A DNA stretch of 64,000 nucleotides from Pedobacter indicus (GCF_003449035.1 NZ_QRGB01000001.1:1240001-1304000); one strand, 5' to 3'; positions 1 to 9,105 are shown, numbered from the stretch's first letter. Numbers and translations are program-made. Notes: generated from the letters alone by a model not told the origin.

Positions 1-2372
1 CGAGCGATATCGCGTCTGCGGTAAAATCTGTTCCAGGCGTGTCAGTTCAGGGAGGGAAATACGTTTACGTCAGAGGGTTAGGTGATCGCTATACCAAGTC
101 TATCCTGAATGGTATGGATATTCCGGGATTAGATCCAGATAAAAATACCATCCAAATGGATATTTTCCCAACCAATATTTTAGAGAATATCGTGGTGGTT
201 AAATCGGCTTCAGCCGAGTTGCCAGCTGATTTTACTGGAGGAGTTGTTGATATAGTAACGAAAGACTTTCCGACACAAAAACAGTTTGGTGTTTCTATTT
301 CAGGGGATTTTAACCCCGATATGCATTTTAAAGATAATTTTCTGTCGTATCAAGGCGGTGGAACGGATTTTCTGGGTTTTGATGATGGAACGAGGAAATT
401 GCCAGTTTCAAAAGAATTGGACATTCCCTCCCCATACGGTTCGAATCGTGACCAATTGGAAGGAATCACTCGCTCCTTTAATCCGACAATGGCTGCTTTG
501 ACAAAAAACAGCATGCCCGATTTTTCAGTGGGTCTTAATTATGGAAATCAGTTTGATGTGGGCGATCATAGACTAGGCTTCATCGCTTCCATTGACTATA
601 AAAATAGTACCTCATTTTATGAAGGTTTCGAAAATGGTATCTACCAAAGACCGGTTTCAAAGAGTGACTATGAGCTCAGGTTTGACAGAAGACAACGAGG
701 AAATCTGGGAGAAAATAATGTTCTTGCATCCATATTGACAGGTCTGGCCTATAAAACCGATCGCTCTAAATATGTACTTAATCTTTTGCGAATCCAAAAT
801 GGTGAAACTCGTGCCGCTATATTCGATCAGCGTACTGAAATTTCGAACACCATCGATGTTGTCAAAGATAATCTGGAGTATACTCAACGATCGATTTCTA
901 ATTTGCTGTTAAGCGGTAAGCATACGAACGAAGATGCATCTTTTACAACCGAGTGGAAGATTTCACCGACCTTGTCAAAGGTGCATGATAAAGATGTGAG
1001 GTTAACAACATTTATTAAGAACAATAACGGTAGCCTAACAATCGGGTCAGATGCTGGTTTTCCTACACGTATATGGAGGGATCTCGAAGAAATAAATTTG
1101 GTGGGAAAGATTGATCTAGCGAAGAAATATCAATTAATGGATCAAAATGCCACTTTGAAATTCGGTGGTCTGTATAGCTATAAGCAACGTGATTTTGGTA
1201 TCTATAAATACAATATTGCTAATCGAAATGTGAATACATCTGATTTGGATGGTGATCCGAATGCTATTTTAGCTGATGACAATATCTGGACAACAGGGAG
1301 TGACAGAGGTTATTATATTGAAGGTAGCTACCAGCCATCAAATACTTTTGATGCCGCGCAGCATACTGCGGCTGTCTATGTTTCAAACGAATTTAAAGTA
1401 GGTGAGAAATTAAGAACAATTCTAGGTGTACGTGCAGAAAAATTTATGACCTTCTTTACCGGACAAAATGCTAGTGGTAGTCAGGTCTATGATAATGAAA
1501 AAACCATTGATAGGTTGGATTTCTTTCCTTCTGCTAATTTGATTTATGCACTGAAAGATAATAATAATCTACGTCTTTCATATTCGAGAACGACGGCTCG
1601 TCCAACGTTTAAAGAATTATCCGTAGTTCAGATTCAGGATCTTTTGACCGGTGTCATGTTTTTGGGAAATCTGGATTTAGTTCCGACGTATATCAACAAT
1701 TTTGATTTACGTTATGAACTTTTTGGTGATCAAGCTCAAATGTTCGCGGTAAGTGGTTTCTATAAGAAATTTAAGAATCCGATCGAGTTGGTGGTTTATT
1801 CTGATATTACACCAAATCAATTCACGCCGAAAAATGCTCCGGAAGCTGATGTATTCGGAGTTGAATTCGAAGCTCGAAAAAATTTCGGCTTTATTTCGGA
1901 TGATCTTGAAAAGTTGAGCCTTAATGTAAACCTCTCTCTTATTGAGTCAAAAATCAAGATGAGTGATAGTGAGTATCAGTCACGCCTTACCGCAGCAAGA
2001 GAAGGCGAAGAAGTTGAAGATACCAGAAAACTACAAGGTCAGTCTCCGTATCTCATTAACACAGGAATTTCCTATAATGTTGTAGATCAGGGGGTTGAGG
2101 CAGGGTTGTTTTATAACGTCCAAGGTAAAACACTGGATATCGTAGGGGCAAATGTGAATCCAGACGTATATGTACAACCATTTAATAGCTTAAACTTTAA
2201 GTTTTCAAAAAAATTAGGTGAGAAAAAAGCTTCAACAATTACCGTGAAAGTCGATAATATCCTAGGTGATGAAAGACAGAGTCTATATGAATCCTACAAC
2301 GCTGCCTCTCAAGCTTTCGAATACAGGAATCCTGGTCGTAGTTTCGGTCTGGGTTATAGCTGGACTTTTTAG
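1..2372 (+). CDS. TonB-dependent outer-membrane receptor (5'-truncated by window edge)
   Basis: The reading frame is open from base 3, so the true start lies upstream; about 789 residues are visible. The first ~85 residues read as a TonB plug domain (VRGLGDRY, followed by an IPGLDP segment and a GGVVDIVTK stretch typical of plug ends). The rest is alternating aromatic/polar beta-barrel sequence ending in the terminal aromatic residue (SWTF) expected of an outer-membrane barrel. Such receptors import siderophores, cobalamin or glycans using TonB/ExbBD energy. The N-terminal signal peptide and any carboxypeptidase-like domain are outside the window, and no SusD partner lies downstream, so the substrate cannot be named. 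A strong hairpin terminator follows. Confidence 0.92.
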   Translation, partial: SDIASAVKSVPGVSVQGGKYVYVRGLGDRYTKSILNGMDIPGLDPDKNTIQMDIFPTNILENIVVVKSASAELPADFTGGVVDIVTKDFPTQKQFGVSISGDFNPDMHFKDNFLSYQGGGTDFLGFDDGTRKLPVSKELDIPSPYGSNRDQLEGITRSFNPTMAALTKNSMPDFSVGLNYGNQFDVGDHRLGFIASIDYKNSTSFYEGFENGIYQRPVSKSDYELRFDRRQRGNLGENNVLASILTGLAYKTDRSKYVLNLLRIQNGETRAAIFDQRTEISNTIDVVKDNLEYTQRSISNLLLSGKHTNEDASFTTEWKISPTLSKVHDKDVRLTTFIKNNNGSLTIGSDAGFPTRIWRDLEEINLVGKIDLAKKYQLMDQNATLKFGGLYSYKQRDFGIYKYNIANRNVNTSDLDGDPNAILADDNIWTTGSDRGYYIEGSYQPSNTFDAAQHTAAVYVSNEFKVGEKLRTILGVRAEKFMTFFTGQNASGSQVYDNEKTIDRLDFFPSANLIYALKDNNNLRLSYSRTTARPTFKELSVVQIQDLLTGVMFLGNLDLVPTYINNFDLRYELFGDQAQMFAVSGFYKKFKNPIELVVYSDITPNQFTPKNAPEADVFGVEFEARKNFGFISDDLEKLSLNVNLSLIESKIKMSDSEYQSRLTAAREGEEVEDTRKLQGQSPYLINTGISYNVVDQGVEAGLFYNVQGKTLDIVGANVNPDVYVQPFNSLNFKFSKKLGEKKASTITVKVDNILGDERQSLYESYNAASQAFEYRNPGRSFGLGYSWTF

Positions 2373-2406
2373 ACTCAAGAATTATTAAACGCAATCAAAA
2401 TTCATA

Positions 2407-2440
2407 GAGAACGGCTGTTGATCTTCGACAGCCGTTTCTC
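2407..2440 (+). terminator. Rho-independent terminator after the TonB receptor
   Basis: A near-perfect 12-bp stem (2407-2418 with 2428-2440, one bulged T) with a 9-nt loop is followed by a short T-rich run. It lies 35 bp after the receptor stop codon and separates it from the next promoter. Confidence 0.8.
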
Positions 2441-2445
2441 ATTTC

Positions 2446-2475
2446 TTGGAAAGCATAGCTTTCTTTGTATTTTTG
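2446..2475 (+). promoter_or_regulatory. Bacteroidota sigma-ABfr type promoter for the HhH protein/apt pair
   Basis: TTG at 2446-2448, exactly 19 nt, then TATTTTTG at 2468-2475, matching the Bacteroidota consensus TTTG/TTG-N19-TAnnTTTG. The predicted mRNA start is near 2482, about 14 nt before the ATG at 2496. Confidence 0.7.
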
Positions 2476-2495
2476 TCTGAAGAATTGGTTGATTT

Positions 2496-3476
2496 ATGAA
2501 GAGCTGGTTTTTAACAAACTTTTCTTTTTCGAGAAAAGAAATTCAAGGTATTGCTTTTTTAACTTGTATTGTGATTGTGGTTTGGTTGGCACCTTTCGCC
2601 TATCCATTAATCATCGCAAAGAAGGTCGACCAAGACTTCGAATCACGAAAGCAGGAGATTATAAGCTTTGTAGCGTTAAACCGTAAGAGTGAAGCTCAAG
2701 AATCAAGTACCGAGTCGCTGACTACATACCCAACGAAACCGGAATATTTTATTTTTGACCCAAATGATCTTTCGACTGATGATGGTAGGCGTCTCGGACT
2801 GTCTGATGTACAGGTTCGCATGATTCATAATTATCGAAAAAGCGGCGGGAGCTTTTACAAAAAGGAAGATCTTGCAAAGATTTATTCGATCAGTGAAGAC
2901 GATTACAGTCGCCTAGCTCCTTATATTAATATTCAGTCTGTTTCCGTTGTTAGCGATAGTGTAAAAGCTCCGCGTAACAAGGTTCTCGCAAGTAAAGCAA
3001 TCGAATCGGCAAGACGGCAAGAGATAATGATTAACTTGAACCGGACCGATTCTATCGAGCTACTCGATCTCTATGGTATTGGGCCAGCTTTTGCTTCGCG
3101 TATCATCAAATATCGCAACCTCTTAGGCGGTTATCATCATAAAGATCAACTTTTGGAAGTCTACGGGATGGATAGGGAGCGTTTTGAAGGTTTTCAAAAG
3201 AATGTATTTGTTAAGCCTCAGGAAGTACAGATGATCCAAATCAATCAGATTGAGTATCGGGAGTTGCTAAAGCACCCTTATATTACACCGCGACAAGCCA
3301 ATACCATCGTTCAGTATAGGAATCAACACGGTATTTATCAAGAGCCGCGTGATTTATTAAAAATAGAGATAGTTGACGAAGATTTTTTGCGTAAAATTGT
3401 ACCGTATCTAAGTTTTGAGATAGAAGAATCAACATATGCAGATAATAGAGAAGACCCTACGCACAGTGATCCGTGA
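2496..3476 (+). CDS. Membrane-anchored helix-hairpin-helix protein (ComEA-like)
   Basis: 326 residues. One transmembrane segment at about residues 19-38 is followed by three helix-hairpin-helix units, at about 95-140, 178-236 and 246-305. Each has the pattern of a Leu/Ile-rich helix, a Gly-containing turn (for example YGIGPAFASRI) and then a YR....GGY/HGIY segment. This resembles the DNA-binding repeats of ComEA and related competence proteins, so a tethered DNA-binding role is plausible; the actual function is unknown. The ATG is preceded by a good promoter. The 3' end overlaps apt by 41 bp, an unusually long overlap for two real genes. Confidence 0.8.
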   Translation: MKSWFLTNFSFSRKEIQGIAFLTCIVIVVWLAPFAYPLIIAKKVDQDFESRKQEIISFVALNRKSEAQESSTESLTTYPTKPEYFIFDPNDLSTDDGRRLGLSDVQVRMIHNYRKSGGSFYKKEDLAKIYSISEDDYSRLAPYINIQSVSVVSDSVKAPRNKVLASKAIESARRQEIMINLNRTDSIELLDLYGIGPAFASRIIKYRNLLGGYHHKDQLLEVYGMDRERFEGFQKNVFVKPQEVQMIQINQIEYRELLKHPYITPRQANTIVQYRNQHGIYQEPRDLLKIEIVDEDFLRKIVPYLSFEIEESTYADNREDPTHSDP

Positions 3477-3969
3477 TGTCTATGATTTCCCCAAAAAAGG
3501 TATAATTTTCAAAGATATTACACCAATTTTCAAGGATGCGAAACTTTGTGAACAGATTATTGACGCGTTCGAGCAGAAATTTAAGGATCTTGATTTAGAC
3601 GCGATTGTAGGGATAGAGAGTCGCGGTCTCCTATTCGGTTTTCTATTGGCCAATCGTTTAAGTATTCCGTTTATTCCTATAAGAAAAGAGGGAAAATTAC
3701 CGGCTGAGACCTATAAGCAATCCTATGATCTGGAATACGGACAGGCTACCATTGAGATCCATCAAGACGCCTTTGAGCCTGGTGCAAAGATTTTGATGCA
3801 CGACGATTTGTTGGCCACTGGCGGAACAATTGCTGCAGCTAGTAAGTTGATAGAAAAAATGGGCGGTCAAATCATGGCTTTTGCATTTGTTGTTAGCCTT
3901 GATTTTTTACAAGGTAAAGATAGCATACGACCTTACTGTGACCGCATTTTTACATTAGTAGACTATTGA
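3436..3969 (+). CDS. apt: Adenine phosphoribosyltransferase
   Basis: 177 residues, normal family length. It converts adenine plus PRPP to AMP in purine salvage (cytosolic). Visible signatures are the YDFPKKGIIFKDITP N-terminal element, the substrate-loop segment GIESRG (residues 59-64), PIRKEGKLP, and the PRPP-binding loop DDLLATGGT at residues 123-131. The ATG at 3436 is inside the upstream HhH gene. It is kept as the start because the conserved N-terminal segment would be lost with any later start. The overlap implies cotranscription and probably translational coupling. Confidence 0.95.
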   Translation: MQIIEKTLRTVIRDVYDFPKKGIIFKDITPIFKDAKLCEQIIDAFEQKFKDLDLDAIVGIESRGLLFGFLLANRLSIPFIPIRKEGKLPAETYKQSYDLEYGQATIEIHQDAFEPGAKILMHDDLLATGGTIAAASKLIEKMGGQIMAFAFVVSLDFLQGKDSIRPYCDRIFTLVDY

Positions 3970-3988
3970 ATAGCTTTTTGATTTAAGA

Positions 3989-4882
3989 CTATAGTTTCGT
4001 GCCCGACATGCTGATAGTTGCATTCATTTTCATAGGTACTTCAAATCCATGAGATTTAATGACAGCGTCGATTTCCATTTGAATATCACCCGAAGAAACC
4101 ATGCCTGTATTGATATCGGTTTCCAACGTACCAGTTTGTTTACCAGTAAACTCCATGTCATAAGCTTCCTCGCTACCTAACGCAGAGATGTTTCCGTCAA
4201 CATTCAGCCATGTCAAATCTTCGCTAATCCCCTCTAGTGTGTAAATCAGGTCACTTTTCAACTGTAGGTTCCCCATGTTGTATGATCGGCTTTTATTCCA
4301 ACTATCGCCCATCCCTACGGGATCCGGAGCATAAAAGTTCATATCAACCGAATTCATAAGCATCGAGTCAGAAAAAATATTTTTGATTGTATTGTCCATC
4401 TCTAATCCATCCCATAGTTTCTCATAATCTTCTACGCGGGTCACTTTTCCCTCGTTGTTCATATAGATATAAAAAGGTTTGCCGATGATGCTGTTGAGCT
4501 TTGCTAACTTTTCATCTTGTGTAGACTCTTCTGAATCAAAAAGAAAGCTCCCTTGAGGTGCTTCAAAATTTATATGCAACCGCTCGTACTTTGCTTTTAT
4601 TTTAATTTCGTCTCCGGTATTACTTTCTACCTCGTAGTGGTAATCGATGGTCATTTCTTGTCGAACCTCAACAGAAGAACCCATAATCTCCTGCACAATA
4701 TTTTGATTGTAATCTGTTGTGTAGCGATACTGATCGCCAGTAGACAGGTTGAGATGCAGATCAATTTTAGCATCTGATTGCGACAAATTTCCGGTAATAT
4801 TCACCGAGTCTTGTTCAGTCTGTGCCCAGATATTTACATGAAAACCAAAGAAAAGGAGTGAAAAAGTAATAAATAGTCGCAT
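3989..4882 (-). CDS. Secreted DUF6263-like protein
   Basis: 297 residues with a signal peptide (residues 1-20, cleavage expected after IWA). The mature part is acidic and beta-rich, with repeated lipocalin-like strand patterns and no catalytic motif that I recognise. It resembles the Bacteroidota DUF6263 family, for which I know no established function. A periplasmic or surface location is inferred from the signal peptide. It is convergent with apt (19-bp gap) and divergent from the acyl-CoA dehydrogenase. Confidence 0.7.
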   Translation of the reverse strand: MRLFITFSLLFFGFHVNIWAQTEQDSVNITGNLSQSDAKIDLHLNLSTGDQYRYTTDYNQNIVQEIMGSSVEVRQEMTIDYHYEVESNTGDEIKIKAKYERLHINFEAPQGSFLFDSEESTQDEKLAKLNSIIGKPFYIYMNNEGKVTRVEDYEKLWDGLEMDNTIKNIFSDSMLMNSVDMNFYAPDPVGMGDSWNKSRSYNMGNLQLKSDLIYTLEGISEDLTWLNVDGNISALGSEEAYDMEFTGKQTGTLETDINTGMVSSGDIQMEIDAVIKSHGFEVPMKMNATISMSGTKL

Positions 4883-4910
4883 ATATAATGTATTTTGAGT
4901 GCTATCTAAG

Positions 4911-4918
4911 TATATTTG
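4911..4918 (+). promoter_or_regulatory. -7 element of the acyl-CoA dehydrogenase promoter
   Basis: TATATTTG fits the TAnnTTTG consensus and lies 40 bp before the ATG. No convincing TTTG element is seen 19 nt upstream. Confidence 0.5.
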
Positions 4919-4958
4919 TATATAATTAAGTTTCCTAACTTAACGAAAACCAGTTATT

Positions 4959-6113
4959 ATGTCACAGTCAACGCACAACGATAGCGAAAATAATGCCATG
5001 GTTAAAGAAATGGCGAAAAACTTCGCAGATAAATATATTCGGCCGCACGTAATGGAATGGGATGAAAGTCAAACATTTCCAATAGATATTTTTAAGAAGA
5101 TGGGAGGGCTAGGCTTAATGGGTATTTTGGTGCCGGAAGAGTATGGTGGATCCGGATTTGGTTATCAGGAATATGTAACTGTAATATCAGAAATTGCGAG
5201 TGTTTGTGGAGCGGTTGGACTGTCATTAGCTGCACACAATTCCTTGTGCACAGGGCATATTATGACCTTTGGCACCGAAGAACAGAAAAAGCGTTGGTTG
5301 CCTAAATTAGCATCAGCAGAATGGATCGGTGCTTGGGCACTGACGGAAGCCAATACAGGTTCTGACTCGATGAGAATGAATACGACCGCTGTTTTGGATG
5401 GTAGCGAATATATTGTCAACGGATCTAAGAACTGGATCACTCATGGTAAGAGCGGTGATATTGCAGTTGTAATGGTTCGAACTGGTGAAAAAAATGCATC
5501 TAATGGTATTTCAGCTCTCGTAGTAGAAAAAGGTACTTCTGGCTTCACTCATGGCAAGAAAGAAAATAAGCTAGGAATGCGCGCCTCAGAGACAACAGAG
5601 TTGATTTTTGATCAATGTCGTGTTCCAAAAGAAAATCTGCTTGGGCAAGAAGGAGAAGGGTTTAAGCAAGCAATGAAGGTTTTAGATGGAGGTCGTATAT
5701 CCATCGCCGCGTTAGGACTGGGGATTGCCAAAGGTGCGCTGAAAGCAGCGGTTGCTTATTCGAAAGAACGGCATCAGTTTGGGAAGCCGATTGCTAGTTT
5801 TCAAGGTATCTCATTTAAGTTAGCAGATATGGCAACAGAGGTAGAGGCTGCAGAGCTTTTAATCCGTAAGGCGGCCGATTTGAAAGATGCAGGGGAGCCT
5901 GTGACAAAGCATTCAGCGATGGCAAAGTATTTTGCATCTGAAGTTGCAGTGCGTTGTGCTACAGAAGCTGTACAGATTTTTGGTGGATATGGTTATATGA
6001 AAGATTTTCCTGTCGAAAAATTCTATCGGGATGCCAAGCTATGCACTATTGGAGAGGGTACCTCGGAAATTCAAAAACTTGTTATCTCTAGGGAAGTACT
6101 TAAAAGTACTTAG
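4959..6113 (+). CDS. Acyl-CoA dehydrogenase (short-chain type)
   Basis: 384 residues. A FAD enzyme that desaturates acyl-CoA at C2-C3 in fatty acid or branched-chain amino acid breakdown, passing electrons to ETF. The signature ALTEANTGSD (from about residue 130) and the C-terminal FGGYGYMKDFPVEKFYRDAK are present. The catalytic base is Glu366 in IGEGTSEIQ, the position used by short-chain/butyryl-CoA dehydrogenases. It is a single gene with no ETF or enoyl-CoA hydratase beside it, so chain-length preference cannot be set from context. Confidence 0.93.
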   Translation: MSQSTHNDSENNAMVKEMAKNFADKYIRPHVMEWDESQTFPIDIFKKMGGLGLMGILVPEEYGGSGFGYQEYVTVISEIASVCGAVGLSLAAHNSLCTGHIMTFGTEEQKKRWLPKLASAEWIGAWALTEANTGSDSMRMNTTAVLDGSEYIVNGSKNWITHGKSGDIAVVMVRTGEKNASNGISALVVEKGTSGFTHGKKENKLGMRASETTELIFDQCRVPKENLLGQEGEGFKQAMKVLDGGRISIAALGLGIAKGALKAAVAYSKERHQFGKPIASFQGISFKLADMATEVEAAELLIRKAADLKDAGEPVTKHSAMAKYFASEVAVRCATEAVQIFGGYGYMKDFPVEKFYRDAKLCTIGEGTSEIQKLVISREVLKST

Positions 6114-6196
6114 CGGTAGCTAACTTAATCTGTAAAAAATCATAAAATCTAATATAATTTAGAAACAATTCCTGTCAAGAAAAGTTATTTTTACAT

Positions 6197-6204
6197 AGTT
6201 TTGC
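6197..6204 (+). promoter_or_regulatory. -7 element of the TerC-family gene
   Basis: TAGTTTTG (TAnnTTTG) lies 14 bp before the ATG at 6218. The -33 region is weak (TGTC). Confidence 0.5.
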
Positions 6205-6217
6205 AAGAAAATAACCT

Positions 6218-7024
6218 ATGGAATGGATTACTAATCCAGAAATCTGGATTTCTCTTACCACCCTAACAGTACTGGAAATAGTATTAGGAATCGACAATAT
6301 TGTTTTTATTTCAATATTAAGTAATAAACTTCCTGAAAGTCAACAGAAAAGGGCTAGGCGAATTGGGTTGGCTCTGGCGATGATCACTCGTGTACTCCTA
6401 CTTCTTTCAATCAGCTGGATCATGTCACTGACCAAGCCTATCATTAATCTGGCTGAATTTTTTGGTCAAACAGAAGGGTATTTATTTGAAAAACTTGATT
6501 TCTCTGGTCGGGATATCATCCTCTTACTGGGTGGCTTGTTTCTAATTTATAAAAGTACGGTTGAGATTCATGGTCGCATGGAGGGTGAGGAACATGAGGA
6601 AATCGTATCCACAAAAAAGATTACGTTCGGTAGTGTTATTGCTCAAATCCTAGTGCTCGATATCGTATTTTCGCTAGATTCCGTTATTACGGCTGTCGGG
6701 ATGGCTAATGAAATTGGTGTTATGATTGCAGCTGTCGTTATCGCTGTCGGAGTGATGATGGTGTCTGCAGAATCCATCAGTGGTTTTGTGAATAAACATC
6801 CATCTGTAAAAATGCTTGCTTTAGCCTTTTTGCTTTTGATCGGCGTGTCACTCACTGCTGAAGCTTTTGAGCAACACATACCAAAAGGATATATTTACTT
6901 TGCGATGGCATTCTCCGTTCTTGTTGAAGTACTCAATCTAAAAGCGAAGAAAACACGCACGATTGCACCAAAACAGGCAATGGAAAATCTTCCAAAGGCT
7001 GGAGGTAAGGAAGAAAAAAGCTAG
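6218..7024 (+). CDS. TerC family integral membrane protein
   Basis: 268 residues with about seven hydrophobic helices. Conserved acidic intramembrane motifs occur at LGIDNIVFI (about residues 23-31) and in the repeat unit VLDIVFSLDSVITAVGMA (about 147-164), which typify TerC/Alx-type proteins. Family members are linked to tellurite resistance and, in several bacteria, manganese export or loading of exoenzymes. No ter operon partners are present, so a metal-homeostasis role is more likely than tellurite resistance. Its own promoter and flanking gaps suggest a monocistronic unit. Confidence 0.88.
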   Translation: MEWITNPEIWISLTTLTVLEIVLGIDNIVFISILSNKLPESQQKRARRIGLALAMITRVLLLLSISWIMSLTKPIINLAEFFGQTEGYLFEKLDFSGRDIILLLGGLFLIYKSTVEIHGRMEGEEHEEIVSTKKITFGSVIAQILVLDIVFSLDSVITAVGMANEIGVMIAAVVIAVGVMMVSAESISGFVNKHPSVKMLALAFLLLIGVSLTAEAFEQHIPKGYIYFAMAFSVLVEVLNLKAKKTRTIAPKQAMENLPKAGGKEEKS

Positions 7025-7076
7025 AAATCTTTTAACCGAGACTCTCTTCACTTTTTTAATTTTCCATAAATCGTTG

Positions 7077-7084
7077 TACTTTTG
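7077..7084 (+). promoter_or_regulatory. -7 element of the mqo promoter
   Basis: TACTTTTG (TAnnTTTG) lies 19 bp before the mqo ATG. A T-rich stretch near 7052-7057 may serve as the upstream element. Confidence 0.5.
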
Positions 7085-7102
7085 TAACGATTTCTTTGAA
7101 AA

Positions 7103-8629
7103 ATGACTAAAAAACATAAAAAAAACGCTGTTGAAGCGGATATCGTTTTAATCGGTGCTGGTATCATGAGTGCCACTCTGGGCATGCTCCTAAAACAACT
7201 GATGCCAGACGCTACCATACAGATTTTAGAACGTCTCGATGAGGTAGCAGCAGAGAGCTCCGATGCTTGGAATAATGCTGGAACCGGCCATTCTGCTCTA
7301 TGTGAATTAAACTATACGCCGGAACAACCTGATGGCTCCATCAAGATTGATAAAGCTACTAAAATTGCTGAATCGTTTGAAGTATCAAAGCAATTTTGGT
7401 CGACGTTGGTGGAAGAGGATTTGGTTTCCATGCCAGATCAGTTTATTCGCTCGATTCCACATATGAGCTTTGTTATTGGTGAAAAGAATGTTGCTTTTTT
7501 AAAGGCGCGTTACGAGGCTATGCAGCAAAGTCATCTCTTTAAGGGGATGGTTTATAGTGAAGACAAGGAAATGTTGAAGGAATGGATTCCACTGGTGATG
7601 GAGGGGCGTGATCCAAAGGACTCGGTTGCAGCCACTCGCATGGAAATTGGAACGGATGTAAACTTTGGGGCACTCACGCATGCGATGCTACAATACCTGT
7701 GGCGACAAAAAGGCGTAAAGCTAAAACTTGCTCATGAAGTGCAGGACATCGAAAGAGGTAACGATAACCGATGGAATGTCGAAGTGAAAAATCTCACTAC
7801 GAAACGCAAAGCAGTTATTTCTGCCAAATTTGTATTTATCGGTGCAGGAGGCGGTTCACTACTATTATTAGAGAAATCTGGTATACCTGAAGCGAAAGGG
7901 TTCGGAGGTTTCCCGGTTAGCGGCCAATGGCTTAAGTGTGTCAATTCTGAAATTATCGAAAGACATCATGCAAAAGTATATGGTAAGGCTGCGGTCGGTG
8001 CTCCGCCCATGTCTGTTCCTCATTTGGACACACGTTTCATCGATGGTAAGAAAGCTTTATTATTTGGCCCATATGCAGGGTTTTCTACAAAGTTTCTGAA
8101 AAACGGGTCCTATTTTGACCTAGCAACATCAATAAAGATAGGTAATATTCGCCCTTTATTAGCAGCGGGATGGGATAACATACCTCTTACTAAATATCTG
8201 ATCAGTGAAGTAATGCAATCTCCTGAAGATCGTATTAAAGCATTGCGTCAATACATGCCCGAAGCCAAACAAGAGGATTGGGAGTTAGAAATTGCAGGAC
8301 AACGCGTCCAGGTAATCAAAAAAGATGCTGAACATGGTGGTAAATTGGAATTTGGTACGGAAATCGTCACCAGCGCCGATGGTTCTCTTTCTGCTTTGCT
8401 AGGTGCTTCTCCAGGCGCGTCAACAGCCGTATCCATTATGCTAGATGTACTAGCACGGTGTTTCCCTAATCAAATGAAAGAAGTTTCATGGAAAAAGCGA
8501 CTTCAGGAAATGATTCCATCGTTTGGTTATTCTTTGGCGGAAAACGAGGAACTGACCAACGAAATGAGAGTGCGTAGCGCAAAGATATTAGGACTGAATG
8601 AATCAGAGCCAATGGTCAAGGTGAAATAG
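7103..8629 (+). CDS. mqo: Malate:quinone oxidoreductase
   Basis: 508 residues, usual family length. A peripheral membrane FAD enzyme that oxidises L-malate to oxaloacetate in the TCA cycle and reduces (mena)quinone. The N-terminal Rossmann motif GAGIMSA begins at residue 18. The family hallmarks [20 protein letters not shown] and ASPGASTAV near the C-terminus are visible. It fits the menaquinone genes elsewhere in the window. tRNA-Ala follows within 45 bp but has its own promoter. Confidence 0.96.
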   Translation: MTKKHKKNAVEADIVLIGAGIMSATLGMLLKQLMPDATIQILERLDEVAAESSDAWNNAGTGHSALCELNYTPEQPDGSIKIDKATKIAESFEVSKQFWSTLVEEDLVSMPDQFIRSIPHMSFVIGEKNVAFLKARYEAMQQSHLFKGMVYSEDKEMLKEWIPLVMEGRDPKDSVAATRMEIGTDVNFGALTHAMLQYLWRQKGVKLKLAHEVQDIERGNDNRWNVEVKNLTTKRKAVISAKFVFIGAGGGSLLLLEKSGIPEAKGFGGFPVSGQWLKCVNSEIIERHHAKVYGKAAVGAPPMSVPHLDTRFIDGKKALLFGPYAGFSTKFLKNGSYFDLATSIKIGNIRPLLAAGWDNIPLTKYLISEVMQSPEDRIKALRQYMPEAKQEDWELEIAGQRVQVIKKDAEHGGKLEFGTEIVTSADGSLSALLGASPGASTAVSIMLDVLARCFPNQMKEVSWKKRLQEMIPSFGYSLAENEELTNEMRVRSAKILGLNESEPMVKVK

Positions 8630-8631
8630 GT

Positions 8632-8662
8632 TTTGTAGATATTAAATCTTTAATTAGATTTG
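8632..8662 (+). promoter_or_regulatory. Promoter of tRNA-Ala
   Basis: TTTG at 8632-8635, 19 nt, TAGATTTG at 8655-8662: an exact match to TTTG-N19-TAnnTTTG. The expected transcript start near 8669 is about 5 nt before the mature tRNA. Confidence 0.75.
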
Positions 8663-8673
8663 CGGTCGCTTTT

Positions 8674-8747
8674 GGGGGTTTAGCTCAGCTGGCTAGAGCG
8701 CTTGCCTGGCAGGCAAGAGGTCACCGGTTCGACTCCGGTAATCTCCA
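8674..8747 (+). tRNA. tRNA-Ala (anticodon GGC)
   Basis: A complete cloverleaf. The acceptor stem pairs 8674-8680 with 8740-8746 and includes the G3:U70 pair that specifies alanine. The D-arm contains AGCTCAGCTGG, the anticodon loop CTGGCAG gives GGC, and the T-arm loop is TTCGACT. The discriminator is A8747. The 3' CCA is not encoded (CTT follows), so it must be added enzymatically. Confidence 0.96.
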
Positions 8748-8757
8748 CTTCATAATC

Positions 8758-8795
8758 AAGCACTTGCAGGGCATTTCCGGTAGGTGCTTTTTTAT
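8758..8795 (+). terminator. Probable terminator after tRNA-Ala
   Basis: AAGCAC (8758-8763) pairs with GTGCTT (8784-8789), enclosing a GC-containing loop, and a T6 run follows. The stem is short, so confidence is moderate. Confidence 0.55.
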
Positions 8796-8875
8796 TGTAC
8801 AACCTATTACCCTTATATATTTCGTTTTACCAAACTTTTCTTTTATTGTTTGGTTATTTAATAAAAAATAAAACG

Positions 8876-9061
8876 ATGAATAATAAACTACAATTAATCT
8901 ATTCCATAGTAGCAATTTCCCTTGTAACTATGCTCAGTTCGTGCGATCTGATCGTCGGTATTTTTAAAGGAGGTATGTACTTCGGTATAATTCTCGTAGT
9001 TGTTGTCGTAGCTTTGATTATTTGGCTGCTAAGTCGAATAGGACGAAGACGACGCGATTAA
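8876..9061 (+). CDS. Small membrane lipoprotein, unknown function
   Basis: 61 residues from the ATG at 8876. An in-frame upstream start at 8795 would add a 27-residue stretch that overlaps the tRNA terminator and hides the signal peptide, so it is rejected. A lipobox (LSSC) at about residues 20-23 predicts a lipidated Cys. It is followed by a short Gly-rich linker, one strongly hydrophobic Val/Ile-rich helix (about 34-53) and a basic tail (RIGRRRRD). Similar tiny Bacteroidota proteins exist, but I know of no demonstrated role. Confidence 0.65.
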   Translation: MNNKLQLIYSIVAISLVTMLSSCDLIVGIFKGGMYFGIILVVVVVALIIWLLSRIGRRRRD

Positions 9062-9074
9062 GTTAAAAAGAGTT

Positions 9075-9105
9075 GAAAAAGAGGTTAGGATCCGACCTCT
9101 TTTTC
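9075..9105. terminator. Bidirectional terminator between convergent genes
   Basis: Perfect inverted repeat: GAAAAAGAGGT (9075-9085) and ACCTCTTTTTC (9095-9105), giving A/T tails in both directions. It ends the small lipoprotein gene and contains the stop codon of the convergent fatty-acid-hydroxylase gene (9085-9087), so the hairpin is partly coding. Confidence 0.8.

Noticed and set aside
6218-7024. Tellurite resistance operon
   Set aside because: Only a TerC-family protein is present; no other ter genes nearby.
8795-8875. Longer start for the small lipoprotein
   Set aside because: Begins inside the tRNA terminator and would bury the lipoprotein signal sequence.
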